The notes: a model not told the origin generated them from the letters alone. A stretch of DNA of 64,000 nt from Actinomyces bowdenii (GCF_017592395.1 NZ_JAGFOU010000005.1:62001-126000); one strand, 5' to 3'. Positions 38,070 through 46,467 are shown, counted from the first letter of the stretch. Translations and numbers: made by a program.

Positions 38070-38143
38070 GGGCCTATAGCTCAGTTGGTTAGAGCGCATC
38101 CCTGATAAGGATGAGGTCGCTGGTTCGAGTCCAGCTAGGCCCA
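38070..38143 (+). tRNA. tRNA-Ile (anticodon GAT)
   Basis: The acceptor stem GGGCCTA pairs with TAGGCCC, the anticodon loop is CTGATAA, and TTCGAGT forms the T loop. The discriminator is A; CCA is not encoded. Confidence 0.97.
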
Positions 38144-38172
38144 CTGCCCGCGGTGACACGGTAGGAGGTTTC

Positions 38173-38307
38173 ATGCGGAACCGGACGGTCGTGACAGCCG
38201 CGGTTTTCTCATTCCTGGCCGCGGCCGGTTACACCGCCTGGCTGAGGTTCGAGGCGGCCCGCATGGAGCGGGCGGCCTGGGCGGAGGTCACTGATCCGGT
38301 GGACTGA
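38173..38307 (+). CDS. DLW-39-like small protein between tRNA-Ile and tRNA-Ala
   Basis: A 44-residue protein preceded by TAGGAGG four nucleotides upstream of its ATG. It has one N-terminal hydrophobic helix (TVVTAAVFSFLAAAGYTAWL) and a charged tail ending WAEVTDPVD. Size, position between tRNA-Ile and tRNA-Ala behind gyrA, and the W-x-E-x-TDPV ending fit the actinobacterial DLW-39 family, although the D-L before the Trp is A-A here. Function unknown. Confidence 0.75.
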   Translation: MRNRTVVTAAVFSFLAAAGYTAWLRFEAARMERAAWAEVTDPVD

Positions 38308-38334
38308 GGCCCGGCTCCCTCCGGGGAACCCCTC

Positions 38335-38410
38335 GGGGCCATGGCGCAATTGGTAGCGCACCTGCTTTGCAAGCAGGGGGTTACGGGTTCGAGTCCCGTT
38401 GGCTCCACCA
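38335..38410 (+). tRNA. tRNA-Ala (anticodon TGC)
   Basis: The acceptor stem GGGGCCA pairs with TGGCTCC (one G-T pair); the anticodon loop TTTGCAA sits on a 5-bp stem CCTGC/GCAGG; TTCGAGT is the T loop. ACCA is encoded at the 3' end (38407-38410). Confidence 0.97.
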
Positions 38411-39038
38411 CGAAGGCGCCGTAATGACGGTGATTCCAGGCATCTCCGCACTCCCCGGAGTATTCTCCCGGTAATAGTGGCAGCCAGGATGATTCACAGA
38501 GGCAGAATCCCTTGGTTTTCGCTGGACCGCCCGCGTTTCGCTGGGTCACTCGTATCATGCTGGCCCGAATAGTGCCATCCGGGCCAGCGCAGTACGAGTG
38601 ACCCAGCAGCAATCGGGTCACCCAGCGCACTGGGCCGGTGCGGAGCGGGCGTCCAGGCCGTGGCCTTGTTGCGCGAGGCGATCTGCGCTGGCCCTATCCC
38701 ATTCAGCGCGCACACCGCATCGGGCAGCAGGGCCTGGCAGTATGACTGGCAGTATGAGGAGTGATCATCGTGCGATGTCCGCTCCAGTGGGTTGTAGGAG
38801 ATTCCTCGAGGGGCCACACGGTGACCGCGTCCACGCTCAGCGCGGGTCGGCGACGACCGGCGGAGACACCCCCTATGGGGCCCTGCTCCCGGTCCTTGGA
38901 TCCCTGCCAGTCCCTCGGCTTCCACATAGGCAGGACATGGCACTGCAAGGACTGAGCAGAGATAAGGGTTGGAGGTAGAGGTAGATGGCGTGCCCCGAAC
39001 CCCCGGTGCTAGAATTTCCCCCGTAAAGGAAAACTCGG
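38411..39038. other. gene-free region after tRNA-Ala
   Basis: About 630 nt, visibly less GC-rich than its surroundings, without a credible gene; open frames lack ribosome-binding sites and known domains. It contains the long inverted repeat at 38540-38607 and a third partial copy (GGGTCACCCAGCGC near 38615-38628). A -10-like TAGAAT at 39010-39015 precedes the next gene. Gene-poor DNA next to a tRNA may be an integration scar, but no integrase or attachment repeat was found. Confidence 0.5.
38540..38607. repeat. nested 68-nt inverted repeat
   Basis: Outer arms of 15 bp (38540-38554 GCTGGGTCACTCGTA with 38593-38607) are perfect, and inner arms of 8 bp (38559-38566 GCTGGCCC with 38581-38588) are perfect, around a 14-nt loop. 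It is too complex for a simple terminator and could be a structured RNA or a mobile-element relic. Confidence 0.6.
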
Positions 39039-39218
39039 ATGAATCGCATCGCCTTCTCGGTGACCGTTCTGGCCATCATCACCTTCATTGGCGGCATCCT
39101 GTGGCTCACCAGCACATCAGTGGCGGGCACAGCCGCCCACGCCATCACCTGGGGCCTGTGGGGCATCAGTTTCGCGGTCAGCCTCATCGCGGTGGGAATC
39201 GCCGTCCGACGACGCTGA
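39039..39218 (+). CDS. small two-helix membrane protein
   Basis: A 59-residue hydrophobic protein with two predicted transmembrane helices (about 4-24 and 34-55) and a C-terminal VRRR. AAAGGA precedes the ATG by 8 nt, and a TAGAAT -10 lies about 25 nt upstream, so expression is plausible. No family is recognised. Confidence 0.6.
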   Translation: MNRIAFSVTVLAIITFIGGILWLTSTSVAGTAAHAITWGLWGISFAVSLIAVGIAVRRR

Positions 39219-39366
39219 GGCAACCGTCCGAAGGCGCGGTCATAGCCCGCTACCGCGCATTGCGTGCGGCTCCGCTCTTGCAGGACCTCCAGCGAGTGCA
39301 GTGCCAGGGTCCTGGCAGGGATGGTCGCCTGGCGACCGCGGGATGGGCGATCATGCCGCCCGGGCC

Positions 39367-40233
39367 TCAGGCCGGCTCGGGCGGGGCGTAGGAGAGCCGG
39401 TCGAAGATCAGCACGCTCTGCGTGATCAGGCCACTGCTGACGGTGAAGAGCTCGGCGGCTGGAGCCGTGGAGGTGGTGGCCGTCTGCGGGTAGTAGAACA
39501 GAGCGACGCGCTGCCCATCGGAGAACTCGGCGATCTCGCTGATACCGGTGAGGCTGGGGGCGAAACCGCCGATGAACGCCCGGTAGGCCTCCTTGCCCTC
39601 AAGGTCGATGCCCGGGGCGCGGCAGGTGATGGTGTCAGCCACGCAGCTCATCGCGCCCTCGATGTCCCCGCTCGTCCAGGCGCGGTGGTACCTGCGCACG
39701 ACCCCGTAGGCGTTGCTGGTCTCAGGGCTGTGGGACATGTGCCCCTCCTCTGCTCGTTTCTGCTTGTTGCGGTAGGGGTGGGCGGTGGCGCGCTCATCCC
39801 GGTCCGGGAGCGGCTGCCAGCTCTCCGGCCCCGCATCGCCTCCCGCCCCGGCGATCGCCAGGCGCGGCAGGAAGTTCGCCCACCCGTCGGCGTGCCCGGG
39901 CACCTGCGTCTCGGGCAGGTCCCAGTGGCGAAGATCCACCCTTGTGCCGCCGTCGATCGCGGTGAGACGGAACTCGACCCGCGAGGCCCCCGGGGCCAGC
40001 ACCTCACTGCCGGCGAACCCCCAGGAGACCACCACCAGGTGCGGGCGCTCGACGCGCAGGTACTCGCCCCGAACGGGGTGCCCCGCGATATTGACGCTGA
40101 ACCTGCCTCCGGGCACCGGATCGAGATCGGCGTGCTGGCCCATCCAGGCCGTCATGCCCCCATCGGTGGTCAGGTACTCGAAGACCGCTTCGGGCGGGGC
40201 TCCGATCTCGATGGAGTCGCGGAACTCAGCCAC
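39367..40233 (-). CDS. SRPBCC (AHSA1-like) domain joined in frame to a SnoaL-like domain
   Basis: Residues 1-150 are an AHSA1/SRPBCC fold (FRDSIEIGAPPEAVFEYLT, DPVPGGRFSVNI, VVVSWGF, TRVDLRHWDLP), commonly encoded with ArsR repressors. Residues 166-288 are a SnoaL/NTF2-like domain (NAYGVVRRYHRAWTSGDIEG). No stop separates them, but GAGGAGG sits 6 nt before an internal ATG at 39738 that would start the SnoaL part alone (123 residues). It may therefore be a fusion or two genes that lost a stop. The GTG at 40233 follows GGAGG and overlaps the arsR stop by 8 nt. Confidence 0.75.
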   Translation of the reverse strand: MAEFRDSIEIGAPPEAVFEYLTTDGGMTAWMGQHADLDPVPGGRFSVNIAGHPVRGEYLRVERPHLVVVSWGFAGSEVLAPGASRVEFRLTAIDGGTRVDLRHWDLPETQVPGHADGWANFLPRLAIAGAGGDAGPESWQPLPDRDERATAHPYRNKQKRAEEGHMSHSPETSNAYGVVRRYHRAWTSGDIEGAMSCVADTITCRAPGIDLEGKEAYRAFIGGFAPSLTGISEIAEFSDGQRVALFYYPQTATTSTAPAAELFTVSSGLITQSVLIFDRLSYAPPEPA

Positions 40234-40606
40234 GGCCGACCACCTCCCCCGATGCGACTCCCGGTCTGGCTCCGGGTCCGGCTTCCGCCGCTCCCGACTC
40301 CACCGCGGCCTTGAGATCGGCCAGCCGGCTCGGCCAGAAGTCATCGAGGTAGGAGCGCACCGCCGCCAGGCCATCGGTCCTGACGGCGAACAGGTGGCGC
40401 GTGCCCTGCCTGCTCTCCACCGCGAGCCCGGCCCTGCGCAGCACCCGGAGATGGTGGGAGGTCGTCTGCTGCGACAGGCCGAGCTCCTCGGCGATCGAGC
40501 CCACCGCCTGCGGACAGGAGCGGATGACCCGCAGGATCGCGCGCCGATTCCCATCGGCCAGCGCCCTCAGTGCGAGATCAAGGTCCTTCGCGGCCTCAGC
40601 GCTCAC
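40226..40606 (-). CDS. ArsR family transcriptional regulator
   Basis: A 126-residue winged-helix repressor: LADGNRRAILRVIRS, then SIAEELGLSQQTTSHHLRVLRRAGLAVESRQGTRH, the canonical ArsR helix-turn-helix and wing. No metal-binding Cys pair of the ELCVCD type is present; one Cys (SCPQ) lies in the equivalent helix, so an organic effector is likely. GTG at 40606 follows GGGAGGG. It precedes and overlaps the SRPBCC gene, the classic ArsR-SRPBCC pair. Confidence 0.88.
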   Translation of the reverse strand: MSAEAAKDLDLALRALADGNRRAILRVIRSCPQAVGSIAEELGLSQQTTSHHLRVLRRAGLAVESRQGTRHLFAVRTDGLAAVRSYLDDFWPSRLADLKAAVESGAAEAGPGARPGVASGEVVGRG

Positions 40607-40648
40607 AAGCAGCCCTCCCCCCGGTTGAAGCGACTGCCACACCTTAAC

Positions 40649-40664
40649 ACAAGTAGATGCTTGT
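40649..40664. promoter_or_regulatory. candidate ArsR operator
   Basis: ACAAG-N6-CTTGT lies 43-58 nt upstream of arsR in an AT-rich promoter-like stretch. The size resembles known ArsR operators; autoregulation is inferred. Confidence 0.5.
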
Positions 40665-40829
40665 ACATATAGGAATAAGTGGATTGTGGGCACGGCCGGC
40701 CCGGACAACCCCGGCCCTCGGGTGACTAGACTCGGATAGGCGGCCGGCGGGATCGCCTCACTGGATCGCAACCGGATCGCGGCATGCCCCTGCCCGACCT
40801 CCTCCTTCCTGTGACCCCGGGAGTACTGC

Positions 40830-41276
40830 ATGAATCGACCACTATCGAGGAAGCACCGTGGGGACGAGCGCGTGGCGATAGCCGGGACGCTGGCCAGCCT
40901 CATCCTCATGGTTCTCAGTGCCTGGCTGCTCATCAGCCCCGCGCTCACCATCCTTGTGCTCTGGCAGGTCACCGCTGTCATCTTCATCGGCCTGTCACTC
41001 ATCCCGCTGGCGCCGGCCACGGGGAGCGACCTGCGTTGGATCAGCGCCTACGGATGGGTGCCACCGCTGCTGGTGGGCCTGGTCGGCATCCAGCTCGCGG
41101 TCTCGGCCCTGGCCCTGCAGCAGGAGCCCAGCCGGGATCTGAGCACCTCGGCCATCCTGGGGCAGGTAGCCCTGGGCGTGCTGCTGTCCTGGCTGCTCAT
41201 GCAAGTCAGCTTCGCCGACATCTACGCGCTGGTCGTGGCCGTCGCCTTCCAGGTCCTCCAGGGCCTGGCCCGATAG
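40830..41276 (+). CDS. four-helix membrane protein, possibly DUF1345-related
   Basis: A 148-residue hydrophobic protein with about four transmembrane helices (roughly 15-37, 42-60, 72-95, 108-145) and a basic N-terminus. No catalytic motif is visible; SWLLMQVSFADIYALV near the C-terminus resembles the end of DUF1345 proteins, but the match is weak. A TAGACT -10 lies about 100 nt upstream. Function unknown. Confidence 0.65.
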   Translation: MNRPLSRKHRGDERVAIAGTLASLILMVLSAWLLISPALTILVLWQVTAVIFIGLSLIPLAPATGSDLRWISAYGWVPPLLVGLVGIQLAVSALALQQEPSRDLSTSAILGQVALGVLLSWLLMQVSFADIYALVVAVAFQVLQGLAR

Positions 41277-41368
41277 GCCCGGTCTGAGGGGCGCAGTCCA
41301 GGCGGTGCACTGAGGGGCGCCAGTGGATAAGGTTGACCTCAGTTGTATGAGCAGCAGGAGATGACGCC

Positions 41369-42127
41369 ATGACCAACAGTTGGGAGATCTACGACGCCCT
41401 CATCGAGGCCCTGCCCGACGGCATCGCCGTCACCGCGGTGGGTCAGGGGCAGCGCTGGACCCGGGTGCTTAACTCCGCCGGCTCCGTGGGCTCGGCGTGG
41501 ACCATGGATGTCCGCAGTCGTCCCGCCATCGCCGCCCCGCCCCTGGAGGGCCGCCCCCTGCGCGACGTCGCCGCCCTGGTGAAGTCCTGGAACCTCGCCG
41601 AGGCCAGCATCGGGCAGGCCGCCATCAACTCCTGGTACTCCGCACCGGCCACAGCCTCCGGCAATGGCTTCGTCCCCACCGGTGAGGGCCTGACCTGGGC
41701 CCAGGTCTTCGACCCCTACCGCGAGGAGATCATCGGCAAGCGGGTCGCCGTCGTCGGCCACTTCCCCTTCGCCGAGAAGGCCCTGGCGGGAGCCGGCGAG
41801 TACATCTGCCTGGAGCGCATCCTCCACCCCGGCGACTACCCGGACACCGCCTGCGAGTACCTGCTCCCCGAGTGCGACATCGTCTTCATCTCCTCCTCCA
41901 GCTTCGTCAACAAGACCGCGCCGCGACTCATCGCCCTGGCCGGGTCGGCGCACACGGTGCTCGTGGGCCCCTCCACGCCGCTGCACCCCCTGCTCCTGGA
42001 CGCCGGGGTGGACACCATCACCGGATTCATCGCGGAGCCCGCCCCCGTGGAGCCGGAGGCCTTCAACCGGCTGGTGGCCGCCGGCGACATCGGCCCGGGC
42101 TACCGCGTCCACCAGCACCGGGGCTGA
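41369..42127 (+). CDS. DUF364 domain protein (Rossmann-like, DUF4213 N-terminal domain)
   Basis: A 252-residue protein with an N-terminal DUF4213 region (WEIYDALIEALPDGIAVTAV) and a C-terminal DUF364 Rossmann-like domain (GKRVAVVGHFPF, then CDIVFISSSSFVNKT, and VLVGPSTPLHPLLLDAGVDTITGF). DUF364 is described as a putative heavy-metal chelation domain and is often linked to metal uptake; no metal gene is adjacent here. AGGAGAT precedes the ATG. Confidence 0.82.
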   Translation: MTNSWEIYDALIEALPDGIAVTAVGQGQRWTRVLNSAGSVGSAWTMDVRSRPAIAAPPLEGRPLRDVAALVKSWNLAEASIGQAAINSWYSAPATASGNGFVPTGEGLTWAQVFDPYREEIIGKRVAVVGHFPFAEKALAGAGEYICLERILHPGDYPDTACEYLLPECDIVFISSSSFVNKTAPRLIALAGSAHTVLVGPSTPLHPLLLDAGVDTITGFIAEPAPVEPEAFNRLVAAGDIGPGYRVHQHRG

Positions 42128-42181
42128 GAAGCGCTGTGGGCGGCAGGCGATCAGCCCGCGGCATCCGGGACCACCGCGAGG

Positions 42182-43084
42182 CTACTGCGCGCGCAGGGCC
42201 GCCAGGTCGATCCTGGTCATGCCCATGAGCGCCGCGTACTGCCGGGGGCTGAGCATGGACAGCTCGGCAGGCGAGGGCAGCACCTGCCAGCTCACCCCGA
42301 AGCGGTCCTGGCACCAGCCGCAGCGCTCCGCCTCGGGCACCGCCGAGAGCCTCTCCCAGTAGTAGTCGATCTCCCCCTGCGTCTCGGCGCGGATCATCAG
42401 GGAGCTGCCGGCAGTGAAGTCGAAGGGCATCGGGGCACTGGAGTCCATCGCCGTCATCCACTGCCCTCCCAACTGGGCGTCGGAGAACAGGACAAGGGCC
42501 TCGTCGTCGGGGTAGGACTCGCGCCTGCCCAGCTCAGAGCCCGGGAAGACGCCGAGGTAGTAGTCCACCGCCTCGCGCGCTCCCCGCGAGCCGGGGCCGA
42601 AGAGCAGGCTGGGCAGGATGAAGGGCCGCGGCTCGCCCCGCGGATCGGTGAGGATCAGTTGCCAGTTGATGCCGTAGCGGTCCTCCAGCCAGCCGTAGCA
42701 CTCGGAGAAGGGGTAGGCCCCCAGGGGCATGCGCACCTCGCCGCCATCCGAGAGCGCGGCCCAGAGGCGCCGCGCGGCCCCGGGCGCGTCCTGGATGACC
42801 GCCGGATCGAGATTGACCATGAGGCTGATGCTCGGTGTGGGCCGAAGCTCGGGGCCGGCATTGATCAGGCCCACCTCGATGCCATCGAAGGACAGCACCG
42901 CGGTCAGTGTCTTGCCCGCCATGGCCGCCACCTGCGCCGGCGCCTGCGGCGGGACCTGGGCCGGGTGGCTCGAGCGGTGGAGGACACTCACCTGTGAGCC
43001 AATGGTGCCGAAGGCCTCGATGTAGAAGGTGAGGGCCTGGTCCGCCGTCCCCGGCATGCAGAAATATGGTGTGACGAGCTGCAT
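42182..43084 (-). CDS. VOC/PhnB-like protein with two glyoxalase-fold domains
   Basis: A 300-residue protein with two related PhnB-type VOC repeats: TPYFCMPGTADQALTFYIEAF with ECYGWLEDRYGINWQLILTD, and PSLLFGPGSRGAREAVDYYL with ERCGWCQDRFGVSWQVLP. Such proteins resemble glyoxalase and bleomycin-resistance folds and are often annotated as 3-demethylubiquinone methyltransferase-like; the activity is unknown. The ATG at 43084 has no ribosome-binding site but lies 6 nt after a TAGCAT -10, so the transcript is probably leaderless. Confidence 0.85.
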   Translation of the reverse strand: MQLVTPYFCMPGTADQALTFYIEAFGTIGSQVSVLHRSSHPAQVPPQAPAQVAAMAGKTLTAVLSFDGIEVGLINAGPELRPTPSISLMVNLDPAVIQDAPGAARRLWAALSDGGEVRMPLGAYPFSECYGWLEDRYGINWQLILTDPRGEPRPFILPSLLFGPGSRGAREAVDYYLGVFPGSELGRRESYPDDEALVLFSDAQLGGQWMTAMDSSAPMPFDFTAGSSLMIRAETQGEIDYYWERLSAVPEAERCGWCQDRFGVSWQVLPSPAELSMLSPRQYAALMGMTRIDLAALRAQ

Positions 43085-43090
43085 ATTTCG

Positions 43091-43096
43091 ATGCTA
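43091..43096 (-). promoter_or_regulatory. -10 element of leaderless VOC gene
   Basis: TAGCAT on the minus strand ends 6 nt before the ATG at 43084. Confidence 0.5.
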
Positions 43097-43182
43097 CAGC
43101 ACTCGCCATCCTCCCCTGGGTGGCTGATGCTGTGGCTGGAAACGGGCGGGCAGGCGCCGGCCCGGGGCGTCGAGGACCCGGC

Positions 43183-44037
43183 TCAGAGCTGGACCTGATC
43201 AGGGTGGGAGCCGGTGCGCAGCCCCCGGTCCAGGGCATCGATCGCCACCATCTGGGAGGCATCGAGCTCGAAGCCGAAGACATCGGCGTTGGCCGCCAGG
43301 CGCTCGGCGTGCGTGGACTTGGGGATGACCACCAGGCCGTGCTGGAGATGCCAGCGGATGATCACCTGCGCCGGGCTGACCCCCAGCTCCTGGGCCAGGC
43401 CCACCAGCACCGGCTCGTCGAGCAGCCTGCCCCGCCCCAGCGGGGACCACGACTGGGTGACCACGCCCATCGCCTCATGCACCTGCCTGAGCCCGTGCTG
43501 GATGAGCCAGGGGTGGAGCTCGACCTGATTGACCGCCGGGATAACCCCGGTGGCCTCCACGATCCGGTCCAGGTGCGCGGGCTGGAAGTTCGACACCCCG
43601 ATGGCCCGGGCCCCTCCGCCCTCCAGGATCTCGATCATGGCCTGCCAGGTCTCCACCAGGTCGATCCCCGGGGTCTGGGCCAGGGGCCAGTGCACGAGGA
43701 AGAGGTCGAGCGCCTCCAGGCCCAGGGCCTGCCGGCTCGCCTCGAAGGCGCGCAGCGCGTCCTGGCGGCGGTGGTAGGGGTTGTTGAGCTTGGAGGTCAC
43801 GAAGACCTCCTCGCGCTCCAGGCCGCTGGCGGCCAGGGCCCGGCCCACCCCGGCCTCATTGCCGTACATCTGGGCGGTGTCGATATGCCGGTACCCCAGG
43901 TCCAGGCCCTGGGCGACGACGCGCTCGGCCTCGTCGTCGGTGATCTTGTAGGTGCCCAGCCCCAGCTGGGGAATGGTGACCCCGGACTGCGAGGTGCCGT
44001 GCGTCAGGGCGATAGCGGATGCCGGCAGTGCGCTCAT
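43183..44037 (-). CDS. aldo/keto reductase
   Basis: An NADPH-dependent carbonyl reductase of 284 residues. The catalytic tetrad is visible: Asp and Tyr in YRHIDTAQMYGNE, Lys in VTSKLNN, His in LFLVHWP. The cofactor region VIPKSTHAERLAAN is also typical of the AKR5 (2,5-diketo-gluconate reductase-like) group. Physiological substrate unknown. Single gene, with a strong hairpin upstream that ends the next minus-strand transcript. Confidence 0.92.
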   Translation of the reverse strand: MSALPASAIALTHGTSQSGVTIPQLGLGTYKITDDEAERVVAQGLDLGYRHIDTAQMYGNEAGVGRALAASGLEREEVFVTSKLNNPYHRRQDALRAFEASRQALGLEALDLFLVHWPLAQTPGIDLVETWQAMIEILEGGGARAIGVSNFQPAHLDRIVEATGVIPAVNQVELHPWLIQHGLRQVHEAMGVVTQSWSPLGRGRLLDEPVLVGLAQELGVSPAQVIIRWHLQHGLVVIPKSTHAERLAANADVFGFELDASQMVAIDALDRGLRTGSHPDQVQL

Positions 44038-44074
44038 GGCCCCAGGCTACCCAGGCGCCCTGCCCGCGGACAGG

Positions 44075-44110
44075 GCGACGGCGCCCCGCCGTGATGCGGG
44101 ACGCCGTCGC
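44075..44110 (-). terminator. terminator of the CwsA-position gene
   Basis: A 14-bp stem with one internal C-A mismatch (44075-44089 with 44096-44110) and a 6-nt loop, 57 nt past the stop of the minus-strand gene at 44167. Confidence 0.75.
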
Positions 44111-44166
44111 GAATCGGTGATGAGGTCCGGGCCGGGCGGACGTCGGGCCGGCGGCCCCTCGCGGCC

Positions 44167-44709
44167 TTACTCCCCGGGCGCGGGGGCCGGGGCGGGGTCC
44201 TCGACCGGGCTCAGGCCGTACTCGGCCTCCTCGGTGGAGTCGGCCCAGTACTCCTCGGCCCAGGGGTCCTCGACCGGCTGGCTGCGGCGGTAGGCGACAT
44301 AGGCCGCGCCGGCGGCCACGCCGGCCACGGCAAGCCAGCCCAGGGTCTTCAGGACGCGGTGCTTCTTCTTCACGGGAACCTCCAATGCGGCGGACTTTGC
44401 GGCGATGGCGGCGCGCTGGGCGCGCTCGGTCAGGGTACCGTCCGTCGTGGCCGCGGCCTGGGCGGCGATGGCGGCGCGCTGGGCGCGGGGGAGGTAGTCG
44501 TCGACCACGCGCGTGCGGGCCTCCCCGACCATCGGCTCCAGGCGCACCTGGGCGTCCCTGGCGGCGCGGGTGACCTCCTCGCGGGCCCGGGTCACGTGCG
44601 GGGTCAGCCACACCGCGGCGCGCTCGGCCCGGTCGGCGACGGTCTCAGCGAGGGAAGCGGCCCCATGGCGCAACTGATCGGTCTTGTCAAGGGTCTTGCA
44701 GCACGTCAT
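44167..44709 (-). CDS. helical single-pass membrane protein in the CwsA/DUF5324 position
   Basis: A 180-residue protein. It has a long Ala/Arg/Glu-rich helical region (about 15-125, with repeated RAQRAAIAA heptad-like blocks), one transmembrane helix near 131-150 (TLGWLAVAGVAAGAAYVAY) and an acidic, proline-rich C-terminus with EDPWAEEYW. GGGAGAG precedes the ATG. It is divergent from ppiA, exactly where mycobacteria carry cwsA and Streptomyces a DUF5324 gene, both helical and single-pass. A cell-wall growth role is inferred from position and architecture, not from sequence identity. Confidence 0.65.
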   Translation of the reverse strand: MTCCKTLDKTDQLRHGAASLAETVADRAERAAVWLTPHVTRAREEVTRAARDAQVRLEPMVGEARTRVVDDYLPRAQRAAIAAQAAATTDGTLTERAQRAAIAAKSAALEVPVKKKHRVLKTLGWLAVAGVAAGAAYVAYRRSQPVEDPWAEEYWADSTEEAEYGLSPVEDPAPAPAPGE

Positions 44710-44865
44710 GGGTCTCTCCCTGGTCTGGACGGACGAGGTTGTCTCGGCGCCTATCGTCGCACTCCCGGAGCGCGGCGCATAGTCGGAGGGGGCGCCGTTT
44801 TGCCTGGGGTGAACAGGGATGCACACGGTGCCCGGCTCCGCCCCGGAGCCCCGAGGCATGCGACC

Positions 44866-45396
44866 ATGGCACCTATGGAAGCGACACTTCACACCAGCCT
44901 CGGCGACATCCGGTTAGAGCTCTACCCCGAGCAGGCCCCTGAGACGGTCTCCAACTTCGTGGGCCTGGCGACCGGCGAGAAGGCGTGGACTGATCCGCGT
45001 TCCGGCGAGGAGACCCGTGCCCCGCTCTACGACAACGTCATCTTCCACCGGGTCATCAAGGGCTTCATGATCCAGGGCGGCGACCCGCTGGGCACCGGCA
45101 CCGGCGGCCCCGGCTACGTCTTCGACGACGAGATCGACCCCTCGCTGAACTTCGCCGCCCCCTATGTGCTGGCCATGGCCAACGCCGGTCGCCGCCTGGG
45201 CAAGGGCACCAACGGCTCCCAGTTCTTCATCACCACCGGCCCCACCGAGTGGCTCCAGGGCAAGCACACGATCTTCGGGGCCGTCACCGACGAGGCCTCC
45301 CGGCAGGTCGTGGACGCCATTGCCGCGGTCTCCACCGATCAGCGCGACCGCCCCCTGGAGGACGTCGTCATCACCTCAGTGACCGTCACGCAGTGA
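44866..45396 (+). CDS. ppiA: cyclophilin-type peptidyl-prolyl cis-trans isomerase
   Basis: A 176-residue cyclophilin (PPIase) with the active-site strands FHRVIKGFMIQGGDPLGTGTG and AGRRLGKGTNGSQFFIT. No signal peptide, so cytoplasmic. The ATG at 44866 has GAGG at 10-nt spacing; ATG at 44875 is possible. Followed by a terminator, then rhomboid. Position next to crgA matches ppiA of mycobacteria. Confidence 0.95.
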   Translation: MAPMEATLHTSLGDIRLELYPEQAPETVSNFVGLATGEKAWTDPRSGEETRAPLYDNVIFHRVIKGFMIQGGDPLGTGTGGPGYVFDDEIDPSLNFAAPYVLAMANAGRRLGKGTNGSQFFITTGPTEWLQGKHTIFGAVTDEASRQVVDAIAAVSTDQRDRPLEDVVITSVTVTQ

Positions 45397-45419
45397 CCCC
45401 ACCGCCAGCAGCCCCATGC

Positions 45420-45454
45420 GGCGCCGCCGGGACCATCGGGCTCCCGGCGGCGCC
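45420..45454 (+). terminator. ppiA terminator
   Basis: A perfect 13-bp stem (45420-45432 with 45442-45454) with a 9-nt loop, 24 nt past the ppiA stop. Confidence 0.75.
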
Positions 45455-45562
45455 GTCGCCTCTCCGCGCTTGAGGACCCATGCGGCACGCCCCGCGCGCC
45501 GCGCCTGCCCTCCGAGGGCGCCGGGCACCGGACCGCCCCACCACTCGCGAACAGGACCCCCC

Positions 45563-46417
45563 ATGACAGACCTGAACCACCCCGCCGCCCCCTCACCGGA
45601 GGGGGCCGGAGTGCCGGTGTGCCCGCGCCATCCCGGCACCGTGGCCTATGTTCGCTGCCAGCGCTGCGAGCGGCCCACCTGCCCCGCATGCCAGGTGCCG
45701 GGCGCCGTGGGCATCCACTGCGTGGACTGCGCCCGCAGGGCCTCCAGCCAGCGGCGGGGCGCGCGCACCGCTCTGGGCGGCAGGCCAGTGGCCGATGCCC
45801 TGGCCACCAAGGCGCTCATCGGCGCCTGCCTGCTGGTCTACGCCCTGCAGTTCTTCCTGCCCTCCCTGACCCTGGCCCTGGGCTTCGCCCCGGTGGTGGC
45901 CGTGGCCGAGCCCTGGCGCTTCGTGACCACCGCCCTCCTCCACGCCAGCCTCATGCACCTGGCCTTCAACATGTGGGCCCTGTGGGTGCTGGGCACCGTC
46001 CTGGAGCCCCTGCTGGGACGCTGGCGCTTCGTGGCCCTGTGCCTGATCAGCGCCCTGGGCGGCTCGACGGCGATCTACTGGCTGGCATCCCCCGGGACGC
46101 CCTCCTGGTGGACCGTCACCGTGGGCGCCTCGGGCGCCGTCTTCGGGCTCTTCGCCACCATGTTCCTCGTCCAGCGGCGCTTCGGCCGGGACACCACCCA
46201 GATCGTCCTGCTGCTCGTCCTCAACGCGGTCATCTCGGTGGTGGGGGCGAACATCTCCTGGCAGGGACATCTGGGCGGACTCCTGGCCGGCGGCGCCCTC
46301 GCGGCGATCTACGCCTGGGCCCCCCGTGAGCGCCGCCAGGCCGTGGGCCTCATGGGCACGGCGGGTGTGGGACTCCTGCTCCTGGTGCTCATCGCGCTCA
46401 GGGCCCTCCTGGTCTGA
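45563..46417 (+). CDS. rhomboid family intramembrane serine protease with N-terminal zinc finger
   Basis: A 284-residue protein. The N-terminus is a B-box-like zinc finger (CPRHPG, CQRCERPTCPAC, HCVDCA). The rhomboid core has HASLMHLAFNMWALWVLG, the catalytic serine in GASGAVFGLF (GxSG), and the catalytic histidine in SWQGHLGGLL. It cleaves transmembrane segments; targets are unknown. The ATG at 45563 follows AGGA. The finger-rhomboid fusion is common in actinobacteria at this locus. Confidence 0.92.
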   Translation: MTDLNHPAAPSPEGAGVPVCPRHPGTVAYVRCQRCERPTCPACQVPGAVGIHCVDCARRASSQRRGARTALGGRPVADALATKALIGACLLVYALQFFLPSLTLALGFAPVVAVAEPWRFVTTALLHASLMHLAFNMWALWVLGTVLEPLLGRWRFVALCLISALGGSTAIYWLASPGTPSWWTVTVGASGAVFGLFATMFLVQRRFGRDTTQIVLLLVLNAVISVVGANISWQGHLGGLLAGGALAAIYAWAPRERRQAVGLMGTAGVGLLLLVLIALRALLV

Positions 46418-46467
46418 GGCGCCCGGCCCGGGTCGCTGACTGCGGGCCAGCGGCATGGGACGCGCTC

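Noticed and set aside
38229-38630. 133-codon minus-strand frame containing VEPTGLEPVTPCLQ
   Set aside because: This is the well-known spurious translation of a tRNA antisense strand (tRNA-Ala here).
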